A DNA stretch of 64,000 nt from CADEDH01 sp050330635 (GCA_050330635.1 JBHJNQ010000076.1:14220-78219); one strand, 5' to 3'. Numbered from the stretch's first letter, positions 43,958 to 53,642 are shown. The notes: generated by a model not told the origin, from the sequence alone. Translations and numbers: made by a program.

Positions 43958-45294
43958 GGATCCTCGTCGCTGGCGGGTTCGTGGGTGGCGGGGCTCGACT
44001 CGGACACGGTGCTGGTCAGTGTGCCCGATGCGAGCGTCGTTCGTAGGGTCGTGCCGACGGCCACCGCTGCAGCCTCCCGCACCAGCGCCCCGTCGGTGGT
44101 GCGGGTGATCGACCAGCCCCGGGCCAGGAGCCGGGCCGGATCGAGGGCCCGGAGGCGGAGGGCGGCGGACTCGATGGCGGCATCGGCCCGCTCCGCCAAC
44201 CGTTCACCGTGTGCCTTCAGCCCACCGGCGGCGGCGTCGAGCCGGGCGTGGTTGGCCACCAGCGCCCCGTTGGCCGCCACCGTCAGCCGGTTCCCGGCGC
44301 TGGCCAGTTCGGCGCTGGCCCGCTCGAGGCGGGACGTGGCCAACGCCACGAGCCGCCCCGCAGCGAACTCGACCTCCTCGTCGAACCGGCGGACCGACTC
44401 GACGAGGGTGGCGGCGGCCGCCGTCGGCGTCTTGGCCGAGAGGTGGGCCACGTCGTCGGCCACCGATCGGTCGATCTCGTGGCCGACACCCACGATGACG
44501 GGCCGGGGGCACTTGGCGATGGCCCGGACGACCGGCTCGGCGTCGAAGGCCGCCAGATCGGTCCGGGCCCCACCGCCCCGGATCACGGCCACGACGTCGA
44601 CCCCGGCCGCCCCGGCCCGCCGGATCCCGTCGACCAGGCTGGGCACGGCGTCGACCCCCTGGACCCGGCAGTCGAACACGACGACCTCGAAGCGGTAGCC
44701 GCTGAGGGCGAGCTCGTGTGCGAAGTCGGCGTGGGCGGCGCTGCGGTGGCTCGTGACCAGCCCGATGCGCAACGGCACCACCGGCATGGCCACGGCGGCG
44801 TTGGCCCCGAGCAGCCCCTCGGCCGCCAGCGAGTCGAGCAGGACCTGGCGGGCCACGGCCTGGCGTCCCACCGTGTAGGCGGGGTCGATCAGGCTCATCA
44901 CCAGCTGCACCCGGCCCTGGGGCGGGTAGTAGACCAGGCGACCCTTGATCCTGATCTCGATCCCGTCGTCCATACGGACGCTGCCCGACTTGCGGAGGAT
45001 GTGGTTGACCCGGGTGCGGGAGGAGGAGAACAACACGACGGGGACGACCGCTTCCGACGCCGCCCCCGGCTCGTCGCCGTCGTCGATCAGGTCGAAGTAG
45101 ACGTGGCCGTTGTTGGACCGGCTGAGGCTGGAGATGGCGCCCTTGACCCACACCTCGTCGGGGAACCGGTCGTCGACGGCGGCGACGACGGCGCTGCACA
45201 GCTCCCGTACCGAGAAGGTCTCCGACACGTCCCTCAAGCTAGCGAGCGGGTACTGCCGACCCGCTGTTGAGTAATCGTTCAGCATGGCCCTCAC
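43954..45294 (-). CDS. xseA: exodeoxyribonuclease VII large subunit
   Basis: 446 residues. N-terminal OB fold (VWVKGAISSLSRSNNGHVYF, GSVRMDDGIEIRIKGRLVYY), catalytic domain with VTSHRSAAHADF, VIRGGGARTDLAAFD, PVIVGVGHEIDRSVADDVAH and SAKTPTAAAA, then coiled C-terminal helices and ARLLARGWSI. Degrades single-stranded DNA in repair with XseB. A second ATG three codons in (45285) may be the true start. First gene of the xseA-xseB-prenyltransferase operon. Confidence 0.93.
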   Translation of the reverse strand: MRAMLNDYSTAGRQYPLASLRDVSETFSVRELCSAVVAAVDDRFPDEVWVKGAISSLSRSNNGHVYFDLIDDGDEPGAASEAVVPVVLFSSSRTRVNHILRKSGSVRMDDGIEIRIKGRLVYYPPQGRVQLVMSLIDPAYTVGRQAVARQVLLDSLAAEGLLGANAAVAMPVVPLRIGLVTSHRSAAHADFAHELALSGYRFEVVVFDCRVQGVDAVPSLVDGIRRAGAAGVDVVAVIRGGGARTDLAAFDAEPVVRAIAKCPRPVIVGVGHEIDRSVADDVAHLSAKTPTAAAATLVESVRRFDEEVEFAAGRLVALATSRLERASAELASAGNRLTVAANGALVANHARLDAAAGGLKAHGERLAERADAAIESAALRLRALDPARLLARGWSITRTTDGALVREAAAVAVGTTLRTTLASGTLTSTVSESSPATHEPASDEDP

Positions 45295-45368
45295 CTGGGG
45301 ATCGGGTCGCTACTGTGGTCGCCTGGTGCCTCGGTAGGGGCCGGCGGGCTGGGCCGAGAAAGCAAGAT

Positions 45369-47729
45369 GTGACAGACCGCAGTATGGCGTCGTTGGGCGA
45401 AGCCCTGCTCGACGCCTTCGCCTCCTCCATCGACCTCGACCGGCCCCACCCGGGCGGCGACCGGACCCGTTCCGGGGGCGACCGGCCCGACCCTGATCTA
45501 CTCTGGCCCGACCCCGATGGCCGCGATGGCCGCGGGCCGGGGCCCGACCGGGTCCGGCCGGAGGTCGACTTCATCGTCGGCCCGGCCTCCGCCGTCGACG
45601 GGGTGGCGGTCACCGTCGCCGATCCGGTCACCGGCGACCCCCGCATCGTGTACGCCAGCGACAACCTGGCGGCCCTCCTCGGTTACGACGACGGCCAGCT
45701 CGTGGGCCGACCGTTGGCCAACCTCTTCGGGGACGAGGCGTCGGTGCGGGAGGTGGCCGGGCTCGAGGCCCGCCTCGCCCAGGGCGAGGAGGTGGGGACG
45801 TCGCACATGCTGCGCCGACGCGACGGAACACCGGTAGCGGTCCACGTGACCCACGCCCCCCTTCCCACCGCCGACCGGGGGACGGGGGGGCGGTTGCTGC
45901 TCGTGCGAGACCTGTCCCGCCGCCCGTCCGAGCGACTGTTCTCCGACCAGGCGGTCATCGTCGACTCCCTGGCCCGGGGTCAGGATCTCGGCTCGTTGTG
46001 CCACGAGGTGGCATCGAGCGTGGAGGCCCGGCTCGTCGGGGCCGCCCGGTGCTGGATCGGGGTCAACGACGCCGCCGACCGGATGGAGGCGGTCGTCACC
46101 GCCGGCCACGACGTCGACGAGGTCACGAGCGTGCTGCGCCTCGTCATGGGGGCCGGCGACCCGACCAGTGCCCGCTGCGTCCTGGTCGAGAATCTCCCGG
46201 TCGAGCTGCGCCGCAGCCTGACCGAGGCCGGCTGGTTCGCCCTGTGGGCCTTCCCCACCCTCGACCGGAACCGGGTCCAGCGGGGCGCCCTCGTCGTCGT
46301 CCACCGCCACGACGAGCTCCCCACCAACGACGACGCCCGCCACCTCCACCAGCTGTCCAAGCTCATCGCCGCCGGGATCGAACGCTCGACCGTCGAGACC
46401 GCCCTGGCCCACCGGGCCCTCCACGACCCACTGACCCGCCTTCCCAACCGGGCCCTCCTCGTCGACCGGTTGGAACACGCCCTGGCCCGCCTGGAGCGCG
46501 ACCCGTCGTCGCTGTCGGTGCTGCTCGTCGACATCGACCGGTTCAAGTCGGTCAACGACACGTGGGGGACCGAGGTCGGCGATCGGGTACTGCTGGAGGT
46601 GGCGAGCCGTCTCCTGGCCTCGGTTCGCCTCGGCGACACCGTGGGCCGCCTGGCCAGCGACCAGTTCCTGATGGTGTGCGTGGCCGGCGCCGACTTCGAC
46701 GCTGCCCTCGTGGCCCGCCGGATCATCCGCACCCTCCAGGTCCCGATGGTGCTGGCCGGTGGGGGACAGCTCCGCATCTCGGCGTCGGTGGGGGTGGTGG
46801 CCGTCGACGATCCGGCCCTCTCGGCGTCGACGGTGATCGGTCGGGCCGAGTCGGCCCTGGCCACCGCCACCGCCCAGGGGCGGGGTCGTTTCGCCTTCTA
46901 CGAACACGGCCAGCAGCGCGACGCCCTGGCCCACCACGAGCTCGAGCAGGCCCTCCACGCCGCCATCGAGGGCGACCAGCTCGTCGTCCACTACCAGCCG
47001 GTGGCGGAGATCCGCACCGGGCGCATGGTGGGGGCCGAGGCCCTCGTGCGGTGGGATCGCCCCGGCCACGGCCTGCTGGGCCCCGGCGAGTTCATCGACA
47101 TCGCCGAGGAGACCGGCCTGATCGTTGCCCTGGGCTCGGCCGTGATCGAGCGGGTGGCGTCCGACCTGAGCCGCTGGCCCCGATCGGGCGGCCTCTGGCC
47201 CGTGGTGACCGTCAATCTGTCGGCCCGCCAGCTGGCCGACGAGACCCTCGTCCCCTCGGTACGCGAGGTGCTGGCCCGCCATCGGCTGCCCCCGATCCGA
47301 CTCGGGTTCGAGGTGACCGAGTCGATGCGGATCGATGACTTCGAGGCCGCCATCGACGCCCTCGACGCCCTGGCCGCCCTCGGGTGTCGGATCGCCGTCG
47401 ACGACTTCGGCATCGGGTACGCCACCCTCGATTACCTCCGCCGGTTCTCGATGGCCAACGTGTTGAAGATCGACCGCTCGTTCGTGGCCGGCCTCGGTCG
47501 GTCCCGGGAGGACACCGCCATCGTCTCCGCCTCGATGGCCCTGGCCACCGCCCTCCAGCTACAGGTGGTGGCGGAGGGGGTGGAGGAACTGGAACAGCTC
47601 GAGCTCCTGGCCCGCCTCGGCTGCCACTACGCCCAGGGCTTCGCCCTCAGCCGGCCGGTACCGTTCGACGAGGCCCTGGCGCTGTGGGAGCGGGCCATCC
47701 TGTTCGATCCGCCGACGATCGACGGCTGA
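45369..47729 (+). CDS. PAS-GAF-degenerate GGDEF-EAL signalling protein
   Basis: 786 residues. Pro/Asp-rich N-terminus; PAS (IVYASDNLAALLGYDDGQLV); GAF-like segment (DLGSLCHEVASSVEARL); GGDEF fold (DPLTRLPNRALLVDRLEHAL, LLVDIDRFKSVNDTWG) whose active-site motif reads ASDQF near residue 430 instead of GGDEF, so cyclase activity is doubtful; EAL domain with GAEALVRW, VNLSARQL, FEVTES, DDFGIGYA, LKIDRSFV and VAEGVE, all metal and catalytic residues kept. Predicted c-di-GMP phosphodiesterase, perhaps with GTP sensing by the dead cyclase half. GTG 45369 or ATG 45384 as start. Confidence 0.88.
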   Translation: MTDRSMASLGEALLDAFASSIDLDRPHPGGDRTRSGGDRPDPDLLWPDPDGRDGRGPGPDRVRPEVDFIVGPASAVDGVAVTVADPVTGDPRIVYASDNLAALLGYDDGQLVGRPLANLFGDEASVREVAGLEARLAQGEEVGTSHMLRRRDGTPVAVHVTHAPLPTADRGTGGRLLLVRDLSRRPSERLFSDQAVIVDSLARGQDLGSLCHEVASSVEARLVGAARCWIGVNDAADRMEAVVTAGHDVDEVTSVLRLVMGAGDPTSARCVLVENLPVELRRSLTEAGWFALWAFPTLDRNRVQRGALVVVHRHDELPTNDDARHLHQLSKLIAAGIERSTVETALAHRALHDPLTRLPNRALLVDRLEHALARLERDPSSLSVLLVDIDRFKSVNDTWGTEVGDRVLLEVASRLLASVRLGDTVGRLASDQFLMVCVAGADFDAALVARRIIRTLQVPMVLAGGGQLRISASVGVVAVDDPALSASTVIGRAESALATATAQGRGRFAFYEHGQQRDALAHHELEQALHAAIEGDQLVVHYQPVAEIRTGRMVGAEALVRWDRPGHGLLGPGEFIDIAEETGLIVALGSAVIERVASDLSRWPRSGGLWPVVTVNLSARQLADETLVPSVREVLARHRLPPIRLGFEVTESMRIDDFEAAIDALDALAALGCRIAVDDFGIGYATLDYLRRFSMANVLKIDRSFVAGLGRSREDTAIVSASMALATALQLQVVAEGVEELEQLELLARLGCHYAQGFALSRPVPFDEALALWERAILFDPPTIDG

Positions 47730-47739
47730 GGTACCGACA

Positions 47740-47998
47740 GTGACCACGTCGACCACGAGTAGGGCGTCTACCTGGCTCGATGCAGAGATCGACGCCGGTT
47801 GGGCATCATGTGCCATCACCGAGAACGGCTTCCTACGGGTTGGATCGATCGCTCCCGACTCCACGGGCACCGTCAGATCGCCGACGCCTACCTCTTGGCC
47901 CTGGCCATGGCCACGACGGCCGTTTCGTCACCTTCGACCGGAGGATGGTCGTCGACACCGTCCCCGGCGCCAGTCCGGAGCGGCTCGTCGTCGTCTAG
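47740..47998 (+). pseudogene. VapC-like PIN-domain toxin remnant
   Basis: Three frames in turn give TWLDAEIDAGWASCAITENG FLRV, then HRQIADAYLLALAMA, then GRFVTFDRRMVVDTVPGASP ERLVVV with a stop at 47998. Order and motifs (CAITENGFLRV, ADAYLLALA, FVTFDR) are those of the C-terminal two thirds of VapC ribonuclease toxins; the first catalytic Asp region is absent. No VapB antitoxin is seen. Decayed toxin. Confidence 0.65.
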
Positions 47999-48013
47999 CC
48001 GCTCAGTCTCGGC

Positions 48014-48583
48014 TCACGTCCAGGGAGCCTCGGGCACCCCATCGTCGAGCTCGACCCCGATCGTGTTCAAGAACCCCGACACCATCCGGTAGAAGCCGGC
48101 GCACACCACCAGCTCGATGACCTCGGCCTCGCTCCAGCGGGCGAGGAGTCGGCCGAAGGTCTCGTCGCCGACGCAGTCGTCGTCGCACAGCTCGTCGACC
48201 ATGATGATCAGGTCGAGCTCGTGGTCGGGCCACTTGCCGGGGTCGTCGCTGGCCAGCCGGCGGATCTCGTCGTCGCTCAGACCGCAGCGGCGGCCGATGG
48301 CGGTGTGCTGACCGAACTCGTAGGGGGCCCGGGCGTTCCAACCGACCCGGAGGATGACGATCTCCCGCTCCCGTTCGGGCACCAGTCCCTTGTTGAGCAG
48401 GAAACCGCCGAGCAGGTTGAACCGCTTGAGCAGCTTGGGGTGCTTGGCCAGGACGCCGAAGATGTTGAGCGGGGTGCCGTCGGGCTTGAGGATGGTCGTC
48501 GCCGCCACCTCCGCGGCCTCGCCTGAGAGGTCGGTGAGCGGTTCTATGCGAGGCGACGAGGGTCGGGGTGCGTTGACGTTCAT
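48014..48583 (-). CDS. carboxymuconolactone decarboxylase / AhpD-like protein
   Basis: 189 residues: NIFGVLAKHPKLLKRFNLLG, LVPEREREIVILRVGWNARA, YEFGQHTAIGRRCGLSDDEI and VIELVVCAGFYRMVSGFLNT. This is the CMD helical fold. The AhpD redox pair CxxC is not present, so it is more likely a decarboxylase-like member than a peroxidase partner. Downstream of ccr on the same strand, 30 bases away, so possibly co-transcribed. Confidence 0.82.
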   Translation of the reverse strand: MNVNAPRPSSPRIEPLTDLSGEAAEVAATTILKPDGTPLNIFGVLAKHPKLLKRFNLLGGFLLNKGLVPEREREIVILRVGWNARAPYEFGQHTAIGRRCGLSDDEIRRLASDDPGKWPDHELDLIIMVDELCDDDCVGDETFGRLLARWSEAEVIELVVCAGFYRMVSGFLNTIGVELDDGVPEAPWT

Positions 48584-48616
48584 GGCCAGATCGTCGTCGC
48601 TGGGGCCCCCGCTTGG

Positions 48617-49966
48617 CTAGCTGAGACTGGCGAGGTGCCGGGCGAAACGGGTGATCCGCTCCTCCCCGACCCGCTCCCGCTTCTCCTGGTCGGTGATGCC
48701 GAGCCCGTCGGCTGGCGACAGGCAACGGACCCCGAGCTTGCCCTCATGGAGGTTCTTGTGGACCTGGTAGGTGGCCTCGCCCACCTCGTCGAGCGGGTAG
48801 GTGGCCGAGAGCGTGGGCTGTATGGCGCCCCGGTCGAGGAGCTTGTTCATCTGCCACGCCTCCCCGTAGTTGGCGAAGTGACTGGAGACGATCTGCTTGA
48901 GCTTCATCCACAGGTGCCGGTTGTCGTACTCGATCATGTAACCGGACGTGGCGGCACACGTGACGATGACGCCGCCCCGCTTCGCCGCGAACACCGACGC
49001 ACCCATCGTCTGGCGCCCGGGATGCTCGAACACGATGTCGGGGTCCTCGCCGACGAGGTCACGGATACGGGCCCCGAAACGCCGCCATTCCGACTCGTCC
49101 TGGGTGTGCTCGTCGGCCCAGAAACGGTAGTCCTCGGCCCGCCGGTCGATGACGGCGCCGCAGCCCATCTCCTTCAGCAGCTGGGCCTTGTCGGGTGAGC
49201 TGACCACCCCGACGGGGATCCCGCCGCCGTTGAGCACCAGCTGCACGGCATAGGAGCCGAGCCCGCCGGTGGCACCCCAGATGAGCACGATGTCGCCCTG
49301 TTTCATCGAGGCCGCGTTGTTGGAGACCAGCATCCGGTAGCTGGTGGAGGCGCACAGAGCGTTGACCGCCGACTCCTCCCAGGTCAGATGGGTGGGCTTC
49401 GGCATCAGCTGGTTGGCCTTGACCACCGACAGATCGGCCAGGCCGCCGAAGTTGGTCTCGAAGCCCCAGATGCGCTGGTTCGCCGCCTTCATCGAGTCGT
49501 TGTGGGCCGACGGGTCCTGGTCGTCGACATAGTTGCAGTGGATGTTGACCCGGTCGCCCGGCTTCCAGTTGCGCACCGCCGAGCCGACCCGCAGCACCAC
49601 CCCCGAGCCATCGGAGCCGATGACGTGGTGGTCGAGGTCGTGGCGGGCGCCCCAGCTGCTCTCCCGGCCGAGGCGCTTGAGGAACCCGAAGGTGGGGAGG
49701 GGTTCGAAGATCGAGGTCCACACCGAATTGAAGTTGATCGAGCTGGCCATCACCGCCACGTAGGCCTCGTCGGGGGCCAGTTCGGGCGTGGGGACCTCGC
49801 CCACCCGGATCGACAGGCGGGGGTCCTTGTCGGCCGAGTCGAGACCGGCGAACATGTCGACATCGGCGACCCGGACATGGGCCGCACGGTAGGACTCGGG
49901 GATCGGGAGCCGGGCCACCTCCTCGGCAGAAGCACCGCTGGTGATGGCGTCGAGGATTACCTGCAT
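48617..49966 (-). CDS. ccr: crotonyl-CoA carboxylase/reductase
   Basis: 449 residues from ATG 49966. A medium-chain reductase with NADPH-binding IWGATGGLGSYAVQLVLNGG and the insertions typical of Ccr: SSINFNSVWTSIFEP, DLDHHVIGSDGSGVVLRVG, CNYVDDQDPSAHNDSM, QRIWGFETNFGGLADLS and HPGRQTMGASVF. It reductively carboxylates crotonyl-CoA to ethylmalonyl-CoA with CO2 and NADPH, for the ethylmalonyl-CoA pathway or as precursor supply. Partner genes of that pathway are not in the window. Divergent from the divIVA-like gene across 201 bases. Confidence 0.92.
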   Translation of the reverse strand: MQVILDAITSGASAEEVARLPIPESYRAAHVRVADVDMFAGLDSADKDPRLSIRVGEVPTPELAPDEAYVAVMASSINFNSVWTSIFEPLPTFGFLKRLGRESSWGARHDLDHHVIGSDGSGVVLRVGSAVRNWKPGDRVNIHCNYVDDQDPSAHNDSMKAANQRIWGFETNFGGLADLSVVKANQLMPKPTHLTWEESAVNALCASTSYRMLVSNNAASMKQGDIVLIWGATGGLGSYAVQLVLNGGGIPVGVVSSPDKAQLLKEMGCGAVIDRRAEDYRFWADEHTQDESEWRRFGARIRDLVGEDPDIVFEHPGRQTMGASVFAAKRGGVIVTCAATSGYMIEYDNRHLWMKLKQIVSSHFANYGEAWQMNKLLDRGAIQPTLSATYPLDEVGEATYQVHKNLHEGKLGVRCLSPADGLGITDQEKRERVGEERITRFARHLASLS

Positions 49967-50167
49967 GAGGGCAAAGGTAACAGGCGCCGGATGGGCCGGA
50001 CGAAGCATCCCACCCTTTCGCCTGCAGGTGAGCCTCACCTAGGATCTGCCCACGACGCGGCGCTATTCTGCATCGTTGGACCACTCCGAACAGTTCGGGG
50101 GTGGGGCGGGCACCGTGAACTAGCTGGCTAGGTTCGAAGCCGAGCGCGGCTTTGATGAGGAGTACCA

Positions 50168-52060
50168 GTGGGATTGACCCCTGAAGAAATCGAACGGCGG
50201 GAGTTCGCCTCGACGCTGCGGGGCTACGACCGCGACGAGGTGCGGAGTTTCTTGCGAAAGGTCGGTCAGACCGTTCGCGAACTTCAGGACGAGGTCGCCA
50301 CCGCGGTCGAACGCAGCGACGGCGAGCTGCAGGCCGTCGGGGTCAAGGCCCCCGCCCCCGAGATCGAAGCCGACCGGTTCGGTGCCATCGGCGAACGGGT
50401 GGCCGAACTACTGCGGGTCGGGCACGACTCGGCGGCCGAGCTGCGGGCCAACGCCGAGGCGGAGGCCGAGGAGCTGCTGTCGAAGTCCCGGCTCGAGGCC
50501 GAACGGATGACGACCGAGGCCGAGGCCACCCTTCTGTCGGCCCAGACCCAGTCGCACACCCTCATCAGCGACGCCAGGGCCGAAGCCGGCAACCATCTCG
50601 AGGAGTCCCGCCTCCAGGCCGACACGATCGTGTCGACGGCCGAGGCCGAGGCCGAGGCACTGCGCGCCGCCTCGGTGGCCGAGACCGACGCCATGCGGGA
50701 GACGGCGGCCGAGGAATCCCAGCGCCTGATGGCCGAGGCCGAGGCAGAAGCGGCCGAGCTCCGCCAGCGGGCCAACAACGTCCTGTCCGACTCCCAGACC
50801 AGGGCTGATGAGCTGTGGGCGTCGGCCGAGGCCGAGGCCTTCAAGCTCCGTGAGGACGGGCGTCTCGAGGCCGAGCAGATCCGGGAGTCGGCCATCGCCG
50901 ACGCCACCAACCACCGGGAGACGGCCGAGCGCGAGGTGGCCGCCCTGCGGGACACGGCCGACGCCGAGGTGGCCGAGCTGCGGCGCCGCACCGAGGACGA
51001 GATGAACGCTCTCCGGGAGAGCACCTCCCAGGAGTGCGAGCGGCAGCGCACCGAGGCCGTCGACGCCGCGGCGGCTCTGCGCGACGAGGCCGAGCGGGTC
51101 CTGGCCGAGCACAAGGCCGAGGCCGAGGAGCTGAAGGCGGCGGCCGAAGCCGAGGCCGAGCGCATCAATGTCGAAGCGACCGACGAGGCCGAACGGATCC
51201 GAAGCGAGGGCGTGGCCGAGGCCGGTCGGATGCGGGGCGACGCCGAGACGTTCGTCACGGCCAAGCAGGAAGAGGGCGAGCGCTACTACGCCCTCAAGCA
51301 ACAGGAAGCCCACGACTATCTGTCGGCCCGCCACCAGGAGGCCGACGACTATGTGGCCGCCCGCCAGGGCGAGGTCTACAAGAACGCCGCCGAGGCGGAG
51401 GCCGAACGCGACCGGGCCCTGGCCGGCATCGCCGACGCCCGCGAGCAGGTCAAGGACCTGCTGGAGCAGGCGAGGGCCCAGAGCGAGTTCATCCGCCAGG
51501 AGGCCGAGGAAGTCATCCGGGCCAAGGTCAGGGCCAACATCGATCAGGCCGAGCGCCGTATCGCCCGACTGCGCATCACCGAGCAGGCGTCGCGGGAGCG
51601 GATCATGGCCGCCCAGAACGAGCTGTCCAGCGCCATCTCCCGGCTCGACAGTGAGCCGGTGCAGGACCTGGACGACGGCACCGACGACCTCGTCATCGCC
51701 GAGGCCGAGCAGCGGGTGCTGGCGGCCGGCGTCATCGAGATCCAGGCCCCCCAGGCACCTCAGGCGATCGATGTCCACGCCGTGTCGGTCGATACGTTCG
51801 AGGCCGGCGAGGTGGCCACCGACCACGACGTGATCGACGTCGACGACGAGGTCATCGACCTCGAGGTCGAGGAGCCGCAGGCGGTCAGCTCGATGTCGGG
51901 CGGGGTCGGTGCAGCGTCGCCGGGGGCCGAACGGCCCAACGTCGATCAGGTGCTTTCGGAGCCTCCGATCGAGGCCCAGGACGAAGACGCCCTGTCCCGG
52001 TTGGTGCGTGAGGCGATGCAGCGGGCGGTGGAGAGCGCCAAGGGCGGCGATCACCGCTGA
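50168..52060 (+). CDS. DivIVA-domain long coiled-coil protein (FilP/Scy-like)
   Basis: 630 residues. Begins GLTPEEIERREFASTLRGYD RDEVRSFL, the DivIVA N-terminal membrane-binding crossed-over domain, followed by more than 400 residues of nearly unbroken Ala/Glu/Arg heptads (for example AEAEAEELLSKSRLEAERMT), then an acidic tail. Similar proteins organise polar growth, cell-wall synthesis or cytoskeleton in actinobacteria. GTG 50168 follows AGGAGTACCA. A clear terminator follows the gene. Confidence 0.85.
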   Translation: MGLTPEEIERREFASTLRGYDRDEVRSFLRKVGQTVRELQDEVATAVERSDGELQAVGVKAPAPEIEADRFGAIGERVAELLRVGHDSAAELRANAEAEAEELLSKSRLEAERMTTEAEATLLSAQTQSHTLISDARAEAGNHLEESRLQADTIVSTAEAEAEALRAASVAETDAMRETAAEESQRLMAEAEAEAAELRQRANNVLSDSQTRADELWASAEAEAFKLREDGRLEAEQIRESAIADATNHRETAEREVAALRDTADAEVAELRRRTEDEMNALRESTSQECERQRTEAVDAAAALRDEAERVLAEHKAEAEELKAAAEAEAERINVEATDEAERIRSEGVAEAGRMRGDAETFVTAKQEEGERYYALKQQEAHDYLSARHQEADDYVAARQGEVYKNAAEAEAERDRALAGIADAREQVKDLLEQARAQSEFIRQEAEEVIRAKVRANIDQAERRIARLRITEQASRERIMAAQNELSSAISRLDSEPVQDLDDGTDDLVIAEAEQRVLAAGVIEIQAPQAPQAIDVHAVSVDTFEAGEVATDHDVIDVDDEVIDLEVEEPQAVSSMSGGVGAASPGAERPNVDQVLSEPPIEAQDEDALSRLVREAMQRAVESAKGGDHR

Positions 52061-52624
52061 CGCTCAGCCTCGATTCGACGTCGAGAACCTGCGAGGACGG
52101 CCCGTGAGGGTCGTCCTCGTTGGTTTTCGCTGTATTTGCCGGACAAGGGGATTTTGTACTGGACTGGCCGGAGCCGTCGAGTCCCCTTGTTGGTCAACTT
52201 CGTGGCGATGTGGCTGCCAGTGTTGCAGGTCCATGTCGAACGATCGCGATGCTTCGAGCGTGGGAAAACGTAAACGACCGCTAGGGGATGACGTCGGAGT
52301 CCGGGAAAACTCCCAAAATCCACGGAATTACCCCTTGTCACTGGATCGTTACCGATGTAACCTTACGGCAACATCGTTACGACGTTCCGGTGGCCGGTTT
52401 ACCCATACCGCCCGCGCCACGGCCACCGGGACGTCGTAGCGGGGTAACGTCCGGGTCGGTGACTCCTCTCCCCGCCGACCCGGCCGTCGCGTCCGGACTC
52501 GAAGTTCGAGCCCGACACGGTTAGCCCGAACCGTTGGCCAACGATGCCCGACGGCTCGGGTTAGCTCGCTTTTTGGGCTCGTTCCCGCCTGGCGAGGTTG
52601 CCCCCCGGCTCAGTTGACCCCGGC
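52061..52624. other. long non-coding gap, locally AT-richer
   Basis: 564 bases after the divIVA-like gene with no convincing gene on either strand. After the terminator, the DNA from about 52120 to 52400 is clearly less GC-rich than its surroundings. It contains ACAAGGGG at 52143 and its complement CCCCTTGT at 52183 and 52331. No DnaA-box cluster is seen. It may hold a small RNA or regulatory region. Confidence 0.4.
52093..52126 (+). terminator. Rho-independent terminator of the divIVA-like gene
   Basis: GAGGACGGCCC (52093-52103) pairs with GGGTCGTCCTC (52108-52118), 11 bp with one G-T, loop GTGA, followed by GTTGGTTTT. Starts 33 bases after the stop codon. Confidence 0.75.
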
Positions 52625-53230
52625 TCAGTTGACGTTGCGTCGGCCCTCCAGGGCACGGCCGAGGGTCAGCTCGTCGGCGTATTCGAGGTCGCCGCCGACG
52701 GGCAGGCCGGACGCCAGCCGGCTGACGGTCACCTCGAACGGGGCGAGCACCTTGGAGGCGATGAAGGCCGCCGTCGTCTCCCCTTCGAGGTTCGGGTTGG
52801 TGCACAGGATGACCTCCCGGATGTCCTCTCCGGCGACCCGGAGGGCGAGCTCCCGGATCTTGAGGCTGTCGGGACCCACCCCCTCCAGAGGATTGATGGC
52901 GCCCAACAGGACGTGGTAGCGGCCCCGGAAGGCTCCGGTCTTCTCCAGGGCGGCGATGTCCTTCGGTTCTTCGACGACGCACAGCACGGTGCCATCGCGC
53001 TCGGGATCGTTGCAGATCTGGCACTCGGCGGCCTCGGCCACGTTGAAGCAGCGCTCGCAGAACGAGACCTTGTCCTTCATGGCGACGATGGCATCGGCCA
53101 GGCGGGCGGCATCGACCCTTTCGGCCTTGAGCAGATGGAAGGCGATCCGTTGGGCCGATTTCGGGCCGATGCCGGGGAGCCGACCCAGCTCGTCGATCAG
53201 CACCTCGACCGATGGGGCGTAGGCGCTCAC
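52625..53230 (-). CDS. recR: recombination protein RecR
   Basis: 201 residues. Helix-hairpin-helix LGRLPGIGPKSAQRIAFHLL, zinc finger C58-x2-C61 and C70-x2-C73, Toprim region LCVVEEPKDIAALEKTGAFR and YHVLLGAINPLEGVGPDSL, with NPNLEGETTA. It forms a ring around DNA with RecO and helps load RecA at gaps. Downstream of ybaB and dnaX in the standard order. Confidence 0.95.
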   Translation of the reverse strand: MSAYAPSVEVLIDELGRLPGIGPKSAQRIAFHLLKAERVDAARLADAIVAMKDKVSFCERCFNVAEAAECQICNDPERDGTVLCVVEEPKDIAALEKTGAFRGRYHVLLGAINPLEGVGPDSLKIRELALRVAGEDIREVILCTNPNLEGETTAAFIASKVLAPFEVTVSRLASGLPVGGDLEYADELTLGRALEGRRNVN

Positions 53231-53243
53231 CGGCGGGCGCCGC

Positions 53244-53585
53244 TCAGGATCCGCCGCCGAGCAGCCCGCCGAGCCCGCCGATGTCGGGAAGCTGGAGGTT
53301 GCCCATGGCTCCGGCCTGGAGCTCGCCGATCTGGGCCGTCACGTCGTGGAGGGCGGCCAGCACGAGCTCCTCGAGGAGTTCGACGTCGTCGGGGTCGACG
53401 GCGTCGGGGGCGATGGTGATGTTGCGGAACTCGCCACCGCCGGTGGCCTCGATCGTGACCTTGCCCCCTCCGGCGGAGCCGGTGACGATCGTGCTGGCCT
53501 GTTCCTCCTGGGCCGCCGCCATCTGCTGCTGCATGGCTTGGGCCTGCTCCAGCAGGTTGTTGAGGTCGAATCCACCTTCGCTCAC
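53244..53585 (-). CDS. YbaB/EbfC nucleoid-associated protein
   Basis: 113 residues: FDLNNLLEQAQAMQQQMAAA, GGGKVTIEATGGGEFRNITI, VDPDDVELLEELVLAALHD, then a Gly-rich tail. Small dimeric DNA-binding protein. Between dnaX and recR, its usual position; 14 bases before recR and about 57 after dnaX, so all three are probably one operon. Confidence 0.92.
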   Translation of the reverse strand: MSEGGFDLNNLLEQAQAMQQQMAAAQEEQASTIVTGSAGGGKVTIEATGGGEFRNITIAPDAVDPDDVELLEELVLAALHDVTAQIGELQAGAMGNLQLPDIGGLGGLLGGGS

Positions 53586-53642
53586 TGTCTGACTCCTCGT
53601 TGGTTCGGCGTGGCTGGGAAACGGGACCGGGGCGTCGCCGGT

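Noticed and set aside
48014..48583. Second selenoprotein candidate (AhpD-like)
   Set aside because: No in-frame TGA and no CxxC position; an ordinary CMD-family protein.
50408..52054. Leu/Gly-rich minus-strand frame opposite the divIVA-like gene
   Set aside because: Repetitive coding-strand heptads produce a repetitive antisense frame; no start signals.
52061..52624. Replication origin
   Set aside because: AT-richer gap near recR/dnaX, but no DnaA-box cluster (TTATCCACA type), and no dnaA or dnaN nearby.
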